Below are positions 10,134-23,119 of a DNA stretch of 64,000 nucleotides, piece by piece; within the stretch, counting starts at the first letter, position 1; every line of letters begins with the position of its first letter. The notes under the pieces are model-generated. The model worked only from the letters and a program-made list of their open reading frames with translations, ran no database searches and was not told the DNA's origin. Location of the stretch: positions 358,918,665-358,982,664 of the forward strand of contig NC_066579.1 of assembly GCF_024323335.1 (NCBI RefSeq), in the 5' to 3' direction. A program made the translations under genes and the position numbers. Origin of the DNA: Lathyrus oleraceus. Its lineage: Eukaryota > Streptophyta > Magnoliopsida > Fabales > Fabaceae.

Positions 10134-11940
10134 TTACACGAAGTATTTTTTAACTGCGTCCGCATTCACAGGGGATGGAAAATCCTCGCCATCCATGGTC
10201 GTTAACAACAAGGCTCCGCCAGAGAAAACCTTCTTGACCACGAATGGACCTTCATAATTCGGTGTCCATTTGCCCCTTCGATCGTTTTGAGGAGGAAGGA
10301 TCCTTTTCAGCACCATATCACCTACGTGATACACCCGAGGTCGTACCTTCTTGTCAAAAGCACGCTTCATCCTCTGCTGGTATAACTGCCCATGACAGAT
10401 GGCTGCCAGCCTCTTTTCTTCAATCAGGCTCAACTCCTCGTACCGGGTCCTTACCCATTCAGCCTCTTACAATTTCACGTCCATCAGGACTTCTCAAAGA
10501 GGGAATCTGAACCTCAACCGGTAACACGGCTTCCATTCCATATACCAATGAGAAAGGCGTTGCCCCAGTAGGCGCACCGAGGTTCGATACCCAGGATACC
10601 AACTTCGTATTCCGCCGCCATCGTTGGTGCATTCAAACGTTATCCGGGCAACAAAAGCTTATTCACCTTAACCTCCCCATCAGACATCAGAATCCGTTCG
10701 GATTCGGGGTCAGGCCCCTCCTCCGGGATCGGTCGCTCTCAATCCTTCGATTGGAGCACCTCGTGATGTCCTCATCAGGGAACTCAAACTTCATCAGTTG
10801 ATAATCCTTCACGAGTTGCGGGGCGATGTAATCAGACAATACCCCTTCAATTGCTTTCTGAGAGCATCACAAATCAGTCAACATTCTTTTGCACTCTTGC
10901 AACCCGTCCGGTTACTGCTGGCTCTCAAACCCATACTTGACCGGATCCATCTTGGAAACCCACAAAGTGGTATGAACCAGCATATACTGTCTCAGTCGAC
11001 GAGCAGCCTATGCCAAAGTACATCAAGTTTTCTCGAACAGTGAATGTATTGTTTCACAGTCGATAAACTTTTTGCTTAGGTAAATTGCATGCTCTTTTCG
11101 ACAAGACTCGTCATGTTGACCCAATACACACCTCATAGACCCCTCGAGGGCCGTCAAGTACAAATTAACAATTGTTCCTTCCACATGAGACATCGGAATC
11201 AGAGGTTCCTGCAACTTATCCTTTTATTTTCAATGCCCCTTGGCAACCATTATTTCACCTGACCGTTTGATCTCTTTTCAACATCCTGAATATGGGTTCA
11301 CACGTGGCTGTTAGATGAGATGTGAACCATGACAGGTAGTTCAATCTTTCTAAGAAACCACGAACCTCTCTTTTTCTTTCTCGGTTCAGGCGTTTCTCTT
11401 ATTGTTTTTTTTTTTTTTTTTTTTTTGCAGGATGAACCTCGATTCCTTTTTTCCACTTATGATGAACCCCAACATCTTACCGGACCGCACTCTGATAGTG
11501 CACTCATTCGAATTCAACCTCAGTTTGAATTGTCTCAACCGGTCAAACGACTTGCCCCGGTCTGCCAGATGCCCCTCTCCTGTTTGGGACTTTGCTATCA
11601 TGTCATAGCATTTGATTTCATGACGAATCATATCATGAAACAAAGTCACCATAGCTCTCTGATAAGTAGCACCGGCGTTCCGCTTCTCTAGAGGACAGTC
11701 TTCTCTCCATGGTAGCCTGTTCACAACGACATCGGTATCCTACCCTGGCATATCTTGACATGACCAGGCGAAAGTATCCACATACTCCTTCAACAAGGCT
11801 ACCGTTCTGCTCTTGACTTGCCTCTGAAGCGGCCCTAATTTTTACTTCCTTCCCGACCTCGGCGGTGCTTGGAATAACGATCTCAACCCGCTCCGCATGC
11901 GGCTGAATCACCCTCTCCTCTTGTTTCAACAACCTGGCTA
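10134..11940 (-). pseudogene. pol: Remnant pol (RT, RNase H, integrase scraps), first unit
   Basis: Read on the minus strand from 11940 down, the fragments appear in pol order. There is a pre-RT segment with LLKQEERVIQPHAERVEI. A central RT piece follows (NAGATYQRAM, then HEIKCYDMIAKS where an Ogre RT has the YVDD box, so the catalytic aspartates are lost). Then come an RNase H piece (LTALEGSMRCVLGQ, YLSKKFIDCET), a trace of the archaeal-like RNase H near 10600-10640 and the integrase C-terminal end (10134-10433, GKWTPNYEGPFVVKKVFSGG). The RT fingers, most of both RNase H domains and the integrase zinc finger and catalytic core are absent. A 22-base poly-T (11405-11426) interrupts the RT region. 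This unit could not encode its own replication enzymes and would depend on a full element. Confidence 0.85.
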
Positions 11941-12327
11941 ATTCCAGCAGATCACAATCTTCTTCGTCTTCTTCTTCAGCAAGATAGATTGGATTGTCGA
12001 AGTCATATGAGGTGTAACCAAATTGTTATCAACGAGATCCGGAGAATTATTTTTCGACTTTGGGACGAGACAAATCAAAAAAGAAAAATGAAAACAAACA
12101 TTGCCATTTTTATTTGTTTTTAAACTGCAAAAATAAATGAAAAACAGGGAACACCGCTTTTTGACTGAAAAACATCCATTTATTAATGATGCAGAAAAAT
12201 GCAAATTTAAACATGAAGTGGCCCTTACAATGGACCATTACGTGTCGGGCAACACATATGGCTTTCATGCAAATAAAATTGAAAACAGAAATCATTACTC
12301 TTCCGAATGAGTAACAGTGATGATTTT
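11941..12327 (-). other. Spacer between gag-like frame and pol remnant, first unit (same at 24926-25312)
   Basis: This AT-rich stretch lies where Ogre elements have an intron between protease and RT. The minus strand holds candidate donor GTAATGATTT just after the gag-like stop (near 12300), but I cannot fix an acceptor. Its position fits an intron remnant; this is inference. Confidence 0.4.
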
Positions 12328-13652
12328 TCAGGCCTTCCAGTTCCCTGGTACGCACGATTTTATCCACGATTCCAGTTCGCGGTCGTTGTCACTCTCTTCA
12401 CCCACTGTATAGGCGTGATCTGAATCTAGCATTCCAGCACTGACAAAGGTGAACGACGGACGACGTCCTCTGTTCTGCTCAGACGAGTCTTGACCTGGAT
12501 GATAACCAATCCCAAACATATCCGCCTTTACCACAATGCCTATGATCTGTCCCCAACCTGGGATCCCTCCATTTCTCACCACTTCCACCGCCTGTTTGTA
12601 AGAAGAAATGGATGGCTTTTTCTCTTTCTCAACACCAACGACATTTTTCACCTTGATGGTTTCACCTGCCAGACTGGGTGCTTTACACCTTACATCGTCC
12701 ATTTCTACTTTCATCTTTCTCTGGACCGTTTCCCCAATTACCACATACCCTTTTGTAGCGATGGCTGCACAACAATCATCAACACGAGGGAAAGCTCCAT
12801 TTTTCGTTGGGCGTTTTGGGACCACAGACATGGGCATTCTTAACTGATCCTTCTCAGTCACCTTTATCCCTTTCTTGTCCTTAGACATCATCTCCACTTT
12901 TACAGGACCATGCCTTATCACGGGGTTTGCACTATCATCTGTCGTCGGTGCAAAGTTGATTGCCTTAGAGTCCACCAAGTCCTGGACCACATGGAACTCG
13001 CACCTGACATTCTCTGGACCTCATCGTAACTGGCAACCCTCTGATCCGGTTTCCCTGGAACCAATATCCTTGGCTGCACCAACCCGAGATCCTTCAACCT
13101 TTTAAATAGAGAGGCGTAAGTCACGGGCGGCTTATTGAAATGACGATCTGTCGTCCTCCTTCTCACTTGGCCCACAACTCTCTGTGTCCTCTGTTGAGGT
13201 GACTGTTGCCGTTGTTGTGCAGATGAATCACCAACAGGAATGGTTACGGAGGCAGCGTAAGGGTGGTAACGATCCTTACCGCATTCTCTTTTAGTCTGTG
13301 CGCCACCTGATTCAACCTTCTTCTTGGGCTGACCACTGTCAAGGGATTTCTTCGCTACAGAGCCAGAGGGATTTGTTACTTCGGATGACAGAGCCTTTCC
13401 CTGAACTTTCTCCTTGATCATCCAGCCCTCAATCCTTTCCAATCTCTCGGCCATGGCTTTCTGCCCCAAGGCAAGCCCTTGCACAACACTGAACAAATCC
13501 CTCACCATCTCTTTCAGTTCGAGGATGTCGGCGTTGGGAAGATCCATCAGTTTGGATTTGTTGCCCCTAGCAGGATATCTGAGCAAACAAGCTATGCGCA
13601 CCGGTTGACACCTACAAAACAGCAAATGGGTTAATATGCATGAATGCAACAT
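12328..13652 (-). pseudogene. gag: Gag-like frame broken by deletion plus filler, first unit
   Basis: This is the counterpart of the open frame at 25313-26677. Two overlapping frames (12918-13652 and 12328-12990) replace the single frame. Compared with the second unit, 48 bp are missing after 12993 between two CATG copies, and 8 bp (CTGGACCT) are added at 13014-13021. The deletion removes GAPGHHVEDCKAFK from the zinc knuckle and would by itself stay in frame; the filler causes the shift. The filler resembles CCTGGACC at 12981-12988, suggesting copying from nearby DNA during break repair. The N-terminal part (LKEMVRDLFSVVQGLALGQK) and the C-terminal part (GGIPGWGQIIGIVV) are otherwise the same as in the second unit. 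Confidence 0.85.
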
Positions 13653-14754
13653 CTACCCATATGAGGAAGATTCCGTCCTTTGATTCTGGTTTCATCGAGA
13701 CAGATAATATTTCACCAATAACATTTTGACATCCAGATGTCTCTCAACCAGATTCTCAATCCATAACACTCCCCATATGGCTAGACGTAGGTTCGATGCA
13801 GATGAATGCAAAATGAGAATGATGCTGATGAATGAATGCAATGCACTGGGCCATCCTCCAAGTCATCTGATCATCTGTTTCTCTAAGTCACAGCCCGGTC
13901 CACTGAACCGATCACAACCATCTGAGGAAATATGTAACCACAAATCCAACTCAAGGGTTCCGAAATAAACGGAAGACAGATACATCATCATCATCATCAA
14001 ACCATCTCTGATCAGATACCCATAACCATCTGAATCGGCCCGGGGAATCCTGAAATAAACGGATCCCCACTGATAAATAACTCGGACAGCACTCCGGCGT
14101 CTCGGCAATAAATGGCCATAAATCCGACTTATAAATATGACTCTGATCCACGGAACCAATACTCACCATCTGAGTCACCAACAAAACATGCATCTGTAAG
14201 AATCACCCTCCCCTCACAGGTAAATTCTAAATAGGTCATCCTAAGGCGGATAATAGTCTCGACAATCGGGCGGAGATACTCAATGGGTTTGCCCTTTCGG
14301 GTGTGCCATTGTAGCTCCCTTAAGATCGTCTAAACCAAAGATCCGGGAAATGATCGGTCACCAGAGTCAACAGTTCAGATGACGTAACTCAACCAAAGTG
14401 GAATATCCACAGAGGCAAGCACTATCAAATGAACCTCGTCCGGCTTGTGGTACATCATGCTGCCAGGCACATGTTGACTTAACATGAAGGAGGCAACATG
14501 AGACCACACTAATCCTAGGTGTATACTCGGGCCTGGGTTTTAGCCCCACTCAGAACACCCACCCCAAACAGAGGAACCACCTGCACAGAGGATGGCAACA
14601 TGATAGTATGATGCATGCAAATATTTATGCAAATATATACACAGGTTAGAATAATAAATGCAATAAATAAAGCAAAACAAGTAACCTAAACTATCCTAGA
14701 ACGCTAGGAGGGACTCGCTTAGGGAAGATGGACCAGCACAGGTCTACATCCGTG
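13653..14754 (-). other. 5' leader of first unit, no ORF1
   Basis: About 1.1 kb lies between the primer site and the gag-like frame. Full Ogre elements carry ORF1 here; I find none. A short GAT run is near 13984-14000, and CCC-GAAA-GGG occurs on the minus strand near 14290-14300. No gene is seen. Confidence 0.7.
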
Positions 14755-14773
14755 GTCCCCAGCAGAGTCGCCA
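14755..14773 (-). promoter_or_regulatory. Primer binding site, first unit
   Basis: The minus strand reads TGGCGACTCTGCTGGGGAC, two bases inside the LTR end. Starting with TGG it can pair with a tRNA CCA end. Ogre elements are known to use an Arg-tRNA primer with this kind of site, and Element III has TGGCGACTTTGCTGGGGA. Confidence 0.88.
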
Positions 14774-14966
14774 GCTGTCGCATCCGCGAAAATCAACCGG
14801 CGAGGCTCAAATAAAAACACAACACAAAGCCGCCACTGCGCGTTATTTATCCCAAAATAGGGAAAGGAAACGCTCAGAGAAACCTGGAAAGGAAATGGTC
14901 TCGCGACCAAAGAGAAAGGGTAAGGGAGTCGGTTACGCAAGGGGAAGGTATTAGCACCCCTCACGT

Positions 14967-14982
14967 CCGTCGTACTCGACGG
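14967..14982 (-). other. Hairpin with GTACTC loop, LTR 2
   Basis: This is identical to the LTR 1 copy: stem CCGTC/GACGG, loop GTACTC. Confidence 0.65.
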
Positions 14983-15069
14983 GATCCACGTTCTAAAATA
15001 AAGAATAGGTTGCTAAAACATCACACACACACACAGGGAACGCAGGTGGGGTTAAGAGAAGGGAGCTCG

Positions 15070-15130
15070 ATAGGACATCGCATCCTATGCCTACATATCT
15101 CGTCTGGAACGAGAATCAGAGCCACTGTAG
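15070..15130 (-). other. Folded leader module a, LTR 2
   Basis: This is an exact copy of the module at 2087-2147, with the same helices and loops. Confidence 0.65.
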
Positions 15131-15351
15131 TTCGGCTTACGCACGCCAAACAACACAAAACGCACAAACAGATGGCAAACATGGAGCCCGACAACCACTC
15201 GATGGAATTACGTCAGCATCCGAACCAAAACACGCACAAAACGGCAAACGTGGAGCCCGACTGCCAATCACTGGACTTACGTCGGCATCCGAACCAAAAC
15301 ACACAATCAGATAACAAGTAAACACACACAAAAAGAAAAAAAGTGCCCGGA

Positions 15352-15412
15352 GAGGTCTCGCACGACCTCCTGCCTACATACCTCGTCTGGAACAAGGATC
15401 AGGGCGATGTAG
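15352..15412 (-). other. Folded leader module b, LTR 2
   Basis: This is an exact copy of the module at 2369-2429. Confidence 0.6.
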
Positions 15413-18323
15413 TTCCCCCTCAAGGGAAAGAAAATCTAGCCAGAAACCACGGGAAGACACACTACCAGGGAGCTGTACTCGAGCCTAGTATTGTCATGCA
15501 TCATTACCCTACGTTCAGGTTTCTACCTACTTGCACAACTGCAAGCTAGTCCTATCCAGGAAAGAAGCAAGCATACAAGCATACAAACAGAACAACCCAA
15601 GCATTTCAAACAAATATTCACATAGCACACACTATAACCAATCAAGTGAGGCTCACACAATGGGTTTGACTGCCGAAGCAAGTCATCTGTACATGGGTAT
15701 TATTCGCTCTTAACCTTGCCATTACGAGGCTAAGGTGAAGCAGATGAAAGGTGAAGTGAGGATGAGACCTCACAGCTCTTATCCCTGACCAGGGAGAGCT
15801 TCAGACAAAGGAGCGTGGGTCCAGAATGGAGGGACCCTTCTACGCTCAAAGACTCTGACTCGATTGTGCAACAGCACGAGATCTTGGGTTTATGTCCCAA
15901 TGCATCAACACACAGCCGTGTGAGCAGAGGGACGACTCACAGAATAGTGGGGGATAGATTGCATATCCCTTTGATCCACCAATTGCCTCATAGAGGTCTT
16001 TCACCTGCTTGGCACAAATGTAAACAATCACAATCATCGCCTCTTAAGGAGGACTTCAGACAGTTGCCTGGCCAGGTAACAGGCCAGGTCTTCCAGACTA
16101 CATGAAGAATAGAAGTCCTACCTCAAGTGGTTCAAAAAACCAAGCAGCAGCAAGCAAGTTCTTAAAGAACTGTAAGCGACTAAATGTACCTGAAATCAAT
16201 CAAGTATCATCAGTACTCAGACAAACAACAATAAACAGCAAATGTTAATCAGTCAGACTATACAGATTTAATGCACATAAGTGCAAGCTATAAGCTCAAG
16301 CTCAAGCTTCACAACCTACAAAACAAAGTCATGTTAGTTCACAACACCAAACAATCTCAATTTAATTGACTTGAAGCATTCTCCTTGAGCATTGTGCATT
16401 TCATCCTGAAAAGTCAATCCAAATGTGAGAAACTAGACCACTAGGCCAAGCCTAGGGTCCAAAAGGGAGAAAAAGTTCTAAACAGCAAACAATTCTCAAC
16501 CAAAACCAAATTAATGCAAATAGAAAGTAAATGCAATTGATCCCATACTCATATCATTCATCATATTCATTTCATGACCAAAACAAGTCAAACTAGGTTA
16601 AATGCAACATCCAATGTCCAAACAGAATAACTTCAATCAAAAGCATACCAAAACAATTCCAAAAATCCTCAAATAATTCACACCTAAACAGGACATATCC
16701 AAGGTATAGCATGTCAATTTTCAGCTCAATTGGACAAAAGAAACTAGGTCAATGAAAATCAAGAAATCCAGACACAATTATGTAAGCCAATTCATAGCAT
16801 CAACACATGCATTCACTTCAAAAATTCATAACAGAGTGAGAACAATTAAGAAATGAATGGGACCAAAACAGTGATGTCCTACAATGTGTCTATAATCAAC
16901 ATACCAAATTTCATCTTCATCCAAAACCATATGAGAATTTCACACAAGATATACAAACATGTGTCATACAAGCTTGCACAATGAGCCAACAGAGAAGAAA
17001 AATATCAATCAAATTGAAAATGCCATAGAAAAATCCAGAAACATTCACATAACATCTCAACATATCAATAATCATCCATGCAAAATTTCAATCCATTTCA
17101 ACAATCATAGGCCAGGCAAAATAATTCATGAAGTTGACCTAGCTAGGTGTGACCCAAATTGTCACACCTAGATTCAAAAAAACATATCTCACTCCTCAGG
17201 TATCCAAAAATCACAAAATTTATATGGAAATCACCATCAACATGTCTATAATAAGCTCAAAAAATTTCAAGAATTTCTTTTAAGGTATGAACATTTCACA
17301 ATGAAAATGGTAAAACATGTAAAAAATGCACACAAGTCAAACATCCCTAAGCAAAGTCAACTTTCCATCATGCACAACTTGCAAAATCATGTCCATAAAA
17401 TTCTAGAGGAAAAATGGGAACTATCAAAAAAATCCTCATATTTTTTGGACTTTCCAATATTTTTTTATGATTTTTCTAATATTTGGATGATTTATAAATA
17501 ATCATTTGAATGTTTTATTAATTAAAATTGTTCCAATGGCAGAATTGTAAATAACCATGGCCAGGGCGCGGTAAACACCGGATTTAAAAAGCCAAGCGCA
17601 GAAACGGATCAAACTCAAATTATTTCCAGATTTTCATCACCTTCATCACATATTTTCCAGAATTTCATGAATATCAAGAACATCAAAACTCAACGAAAAT
17701 TTACAAACTCATATCCGTTGGAAAGGTCTCGATGCGTAGATCTCAAATATGTACATGAATCATCCTAATTCCTAATGTACACTCTGGATCGAACGAAATA
17801 GGTTTTGCATTCAAGACTTCTAATCGCGATATCTCTCTCTACAATCATCCATTTCAAAAACCAAAGGTATCATGATCATCTACGTTGCACACACTACAAG
17901 AAGCATATAGCAATTCAAGAAATCATGATGTTCGAATTTTAAGTACCTTGAGATGGCAGTAGCGATTCGTGTGGTGTTTGCGCTTCTTGATCCAAAACAG
18001 ATGGAGTATAAGCTTCAAGATGTTGACTGGAGTGCTTTGCTTGGCTCGAATTTGCTCCTAGTGCTAGAAAATCCAATTCACCATGGATGCATCAAGAGTG
18101 AACAGTCACGAATTGGTTGTTCTTTCAATCCAAATTACCAAAACAGTGCTAGAGGAAGGTGAATGAAGATCGAATCAAAAAGAATTTTGCCAAATGATCA
18201 AGAATTGAGAGAGTTTCGATCAAGTGAAGTTCTATGAAGTTCTTGAGATTTTAGAGAATTTGGAGAGAAAAGAGGTTGAGATCTTGTGAAATGTGATTTT
18301 CCAAAAGTTAGTTAGGATTAGTG

Positions 18324-18330
18324 ATTTATA
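18324..18330 (-). promoter_or_regulatory. Candidate TATA box, LTR 2
   Basis: It has the same sequence and LTR position as the box in LTR 1. It would drive the first internal unit toward lower coordinates. Confidence 0.5.
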
Positions 18331-19742
18331 CTTCCCACTAATCAAGCTTTTTAATCACTAATTAACAAAATGAAATGTAATTAGCAAAGTGTCATTTTCA
18401 AAGGCAAGGGCAAAATGGTATTTTCCTATGGGCTTTATGACAGCTCATTGACAGCTCACACACTCTCAAAATGACATGTGTGAGCTGTTGCAACTTGTCC
18501 CATGGCCATTGGATGTGTATTTTGGAATTTCACTATGCCATGGCAATTTGTACACTTTTCAAGTGCATTTCAAAAGTGAGTTGACCAAATATGAGACCTT
18601 GACATGTTATGACCATTCCAACCATTTCTAATTGGCAAATGTGAGGTGTTGCAAAAATATCCATTCCAAAATTCTCATTATTTCTCAACTTGGACCATTT
18701 TGCCCCTGGATTTTTAACTGTACACTTGAAAATTGACTTTTTGCATTGACCATTTTTGATGAATTCCAATTATGCACCATGAAAGTACATGTCAAATGGA
18801 GTTTGCACATAAAAAGATCACTCAATTTGGACACTCCATGTGGAAGTTATGCCACTTTGATTATGGGTCATTTTTGAAATTGAATGGACCATAACTTGCC
18901 AACCATACATGGGAAATTCAAGTTCTTGGACTTTTTGGAAAGGTGAGAACAAGATCTACAACTTTCATGTTGAACAAATTTTCATTTAAAGCTTCCTTGG
19001 ACATGTAATTTTGAGGTCAAAAACTTTCCATTTTTGGAAACTTCCATTACAAGTCACTTTCTATTTTTGGCAATTCTTGTCCTGACTTGATTTTCTTCAT
19101 TCTTAAGCTTTGACATGTCAAATAACACTTGTTTCAACATGAATGAAGTGTATCCAACTCATTTCCACCTCCAAATCCATTAAATCATGCACAGTTGACC
19201 ATAGTTGACTTTTTCAACTGATAGATGAAATTGGCAATGCACTGATCAAACTGAGCTCCAATCTTCTGATGAAATGGCCCGAGGGTGAAACCCTAGCCTC
19301 AATTAACTTAATAAAACCATAGAATGATCTCCATATCCATCATAGACCCCATCTCCTGATCATGCCCTGATTGGCCCAATGCAACTGATTAGGGTTGACC
19401 AGTGGTCAAAACCCTAATCTCAAGAAATCTGATCCCACACTTGATGATGACAAACCATGATGATGATGATGATGATGAATCATTATAATCAAGATGAAGA
19501 CCAATATCCTTTGAGAATCACGAAACCCTAATTTGAGCTTCCACATCCTCAGATGATTAATGACCAGTCCAATAAAACCCTAGCTTGCACTTTGACTTCC
19601 TCATCTTCTGATCAAGACTTGTGAGGATGACTTGCACAATGTAACCACATGATATGCAATATGCAATGCCTAATGACCTAAAAATGTTATGCAATATGAT
19701 ATGCTAGTCCCAAGAGAGGAGGGCAAATTTTGAGGTGTTACA

Positions 19743-19754
19743 GCTGCCCCTATT
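19743..19754 (-). promoter_or_regulatory. Polypurine tract, second internal unit
   Basis: The minus strand reads AATAGGGGCAGC directly adjoining LTR 2, as in the first unit. Confidence 0.85.
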
Positions 19755-20045
19755 CAATCCACTGTGAACCTGTCGATATGAATAGCCTCGGCTTTCAGAT
19801 GATCAGGATGAAGAGTGATTGAATACCAAGAACAGACGAACAATTTGCACTCTGATGGGATATAATTAACAATGCCTGTCAGCATCGGCGAAGAAACAAT
19901 CTCGAAAGAAAAATCCGTCTGATGCGGAGAAAGTCGGCCTGATCACCAAAACAGCAACATCGACCTGGATACCAAAATAAATGGTAACGCAGGGATAACC
20001 ATGGCCTGAACACCACTCATCCACTCGGGATTATTATTCTTTTTC

Positions 20046-20776
20046 TTTTTATGCTTTTCTTGAACCCCGAAGTTTTCTCTATTTTTTTCATTTTCTTGAA
20101 CCCCAAAATTTTCTCTTGCGCAAATGATCCTCGGATCACCGCATTTGAACCCCGTTCTCCTGTTTGCCAAATAATGAACCCCATTCTCCAGTTTGAACCC
20201 CAGTCGCCTGACGATAACTTGCGATCGCCAATATGAACCCCGTTCTCCAGAAAATGCCGCAACATCTCCTTTTCTCCATTTGAACCCCATCTCCAGAAAA
20301 TGCCTCAACATCTTCTTTTCTCCGTTTGAACCCCATCTCCAGAAAATGCCTCAACATCTTCTTTTCTCCGTTTGAACCCCGATCTCCAATTTCTTGTGAT
20401 AATTCCGCTGGCAACGTCGGAAATAACACCAAACACCACTCTGAGGGCGACATGTCAGAGGGTATACCTTCACAAAAGGAAGGTAGCATGTGTATCTCTT
20501 CCTCAGAAGACACCTATAACGACCTCCATTGGCCTCAGCCAGAGTCTAAGGTGACACATGAACAGAAGATAATCCTGAGGACCTCATCCCGGATACATTC
20601 TTCAACTCCATTCTTCATTTGAACCCCAGAAAATGCCTCAGCATATACTCTTCTCCGATTGAACCCCGATCTCCAGAAAATGTCGCAACACTTCCCTTTC
20701 TTCATTTGAACCCCATCTCCAGAAAATGCCTCAACATCTCCTTTTCTCCATTTGAACCCCGGAATCGCGCTGATCG
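20046..20776 (-). repeat. 46-bp minisatellite, second unit
   Basis: This is the same array as at 7060-7790 with a few substitutions and no change in repeat number that I can see. The two arrays have therefore not changed copy number since the duplication. Confidence 0.88.
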
Positions 20777-21255
20777 CGTAACGTCTTCTGATTTTATTTT
20801 CATCTCTGTTTGACGGAAACATTTCCTCCAATATCGCACTACTGGGGAACATTGCTGATCTGACGTCGTGATGCTGAACTCCTCGGAGTACCATCTTCAC
20901 CATCTGATGAAACCAAACCTTCAAGCGGTAACCACGGCTTGAATCGCGTTGATCGCGTAACCTTTCCATCTCTGCCCGACGGAAAAACTCCTCCAGTATC
21001 GCACTACTGGGGAATACCTTTGATCAAATCATGAGGCTAAACTCCTCGGAGTAACACCTTCACCTTTGGGCAAAACTACCTCTCAAACGGTAACCACGGC
21101 TTGAGACTAGCTTGTGCTTGCAATATGATGCATGATTGATTTTTTTCTGCGTAATGCTCCATAATTATGGAAATGCTACGCGCTTTATTATTTTTCTATG
21201 CAACATGCTATGCTATTTTTTTCATGATGAATGTATAAAAAGTATCCCCTTCAAG

Positions 21256-21946
21256 GGATTCTGCTGAGGAGCACGAGACACTCTGCTGAGGAACTCGTCA
21301 ATACTCCAATCTCCACCCCGCCGGGGAATAACACTGCTGCTGGGAATAAGGCAACCCTTGCTGGGGAAGAACCTCCTTTGCACCCAATCCACTCGAGAAA
21401 CTGCTGGAGATAAGCACCACCAACACTCTGTGGGGATACAACAGTCTTTTGACTTGCCGGGGATATCAATCCCAACTCTGCTTCGGGGAACCCTCACAGA
21501 TACCTGACGACTTTACTGGGGAAATGCTCACCGATACTCTACTGGGAAACAGCCACCTCCAGGCCTGGCAACTGGGGAAGCATCGATCTGACACCTGCTG
21601 GGGATAACCATCCAAACCCTGCTAGGGAAAACGAATGCTACTCCGCTGGGGACAACCCATGCAATCCACACGTAGGATACACTCAGCTGGGGATGCAGAT
21701 ATCAGTCTGCTACGGAAAATTATCCGATCCACTGGTAGGATGAACATTGCTGGAGATATATTTCATTGAAACCCGCTCCACTCGGGGAATAGCAACCTTC
21801 TGGCCTGGCTGCTGAGGAAACACCGTTTTAAACCTGCCGGGGATAACCACCTCGACTCGGCTAAGGGATCCATAGACCTTGGATCTGCTGGGAATTGGTC
21901 CTCTCAGCTCTGCTTGGGGACCTCGCTGGGGAAATGAGAAAAGTCG
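21256..21946 (-). repeat. Irregular CTGGGGA-rich repeats, second unit
   Basis: This copy of 8270-8960 is nearly identical. One G/A difference is seen near 21330. Confidence 0.75.
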
Positions 21947-22910
21947 GTACAGAACACCCGTCGACTCGTCGAACCATGGGATCCACCTCCCAAACGCATA
22001 TTAGCTTTCCACTTTTGAGAATTCCCAGACTCGTCTGGACCTTTTCTGCTCCATCATCTTGTATCCCCAATCGCCCCGCGCTCGACGAGAAACGTACTCC
22101 TGGGATTTATACATACTTTTCAATTTCCGACTTTGAAGAGTCTTCTTGATTACTTCCAAGGACCGTCGTACGTCTCTCGTCGTCTCTTCACCGTCCCTCG
22201 TCCCTGACTGGACCCTGCGGGGAATTTCTACAGACTTTCCAATCTTCCGACTTTGAAGAGTCTTCTTGGTTATCATCAAGGATCGTCGTACGTCTCAACG
22301 TCACTTCGTCGTTTTTCATTCATTCGTTCCTGAGCGAACTCTCTGGGGATTTGTTTCAAAGCTTCCACATCACAACCTGCAAGTGAGTGAAAAACATCTA
22401 ACAACACCTGCAAAACAGACCGTTAGATAAAACCGTGCCCCAGGCGTGTCAAGATTTCAACACTTGGGTCACTCAACCTTCCGAATAAGATTTCAAGCTT
22501 TCCATCTTATAAACATGCATTGGAAGGGACCTGTATATCTTAAAATGCAACATTCTTTATCAAAAATATTGGATGTTTTTGCAATCAAAGCAGTAATGAA
22601 AACAAAAACAAAATTATTTGACTGAATATGCATTTTATTGATTGAAAAAGTGTGGCTCAAATGAGCAATACAAAGGAAGCAATTCCTGAAAAGAGGTAAT
22701 TGCGCACAAAAGGAAAAATCTATCCTAATGGCAATGTGAAACCCGTGATCTCATCGAGTTCCAACTCGGTTACACCCCATATGTCCTCAGACTCTCCGTG
22801 CTTTCGGCCTTATGAACAAGACGATTCCGATTGATCCCCACCGGGTATTATCCATGATGTTTTAACCAAAGCGCAAACGATCATGCCAGACGCAGTTGTT
22901 CGTTTCAATC

Positions 22911-23119
22911 CCTCTTTTGCCTGGACCGCCCTTTCGGGTTTTCAGTCCACCGGGATACCCTTTTTTGCCCAAGTCGCCTTTCCATGTTTTCGACTTGCCG
23001 GGTGTATATTTTTTCATTTTTATCCCTAATTTTTGCCCGAACCTTTTCTTTCTGTTTTTGGTTCGCCGGGATGCCCATTTTTGCCTGGACTATTTTATTC
23101 TTTTCGTCCAGCGGGTCAA
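22911..23119 (-). repeat. About 50-bp repeats just 3' of pol, second unit
   Basis: This is a copy of 9925-10133 with one C/T difference near 23008. Confidence 0.7.

Larger units (their letters stand above)
14776..19742 (-). repeat. Element I LTR 2 (middle, shared, 4967 bp)
   Basis: It has the same termini as LTR 1 and is flanked on its left by a primer site and on its right by a polypurine tract. It therefore serves as 5' LTR of the first internal region and 3' LTR of the second. It carries (ATG)7 near 19458. It agrees with LTR 1 where LTR 3 differs (positions matching LTR 1 2507-4285) and agrees with LTR 3 where LTR 1 differs (matching 5723-6637), so it looks like a recombinant. Its private changes match LTR 1 positions 5676, 5677 and 6219. 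Confidence 0.95.

Noticed and set aside
9910..10257. 115-codon plus-strand frame with FFLFLV-rich, membrane-like sequence
   Set aside because: It is the antisense of T-rich repeats after pol and of the integrase C-terminal end; the minus-strand reading explains it.
11405..11426. Poly-T (poly-A on the minus strand) as the tail of a LINE or processed copy
   Set aside because: No target duplication or non-LTR sequence adjoins it, and it lies within RT remnants in both units.
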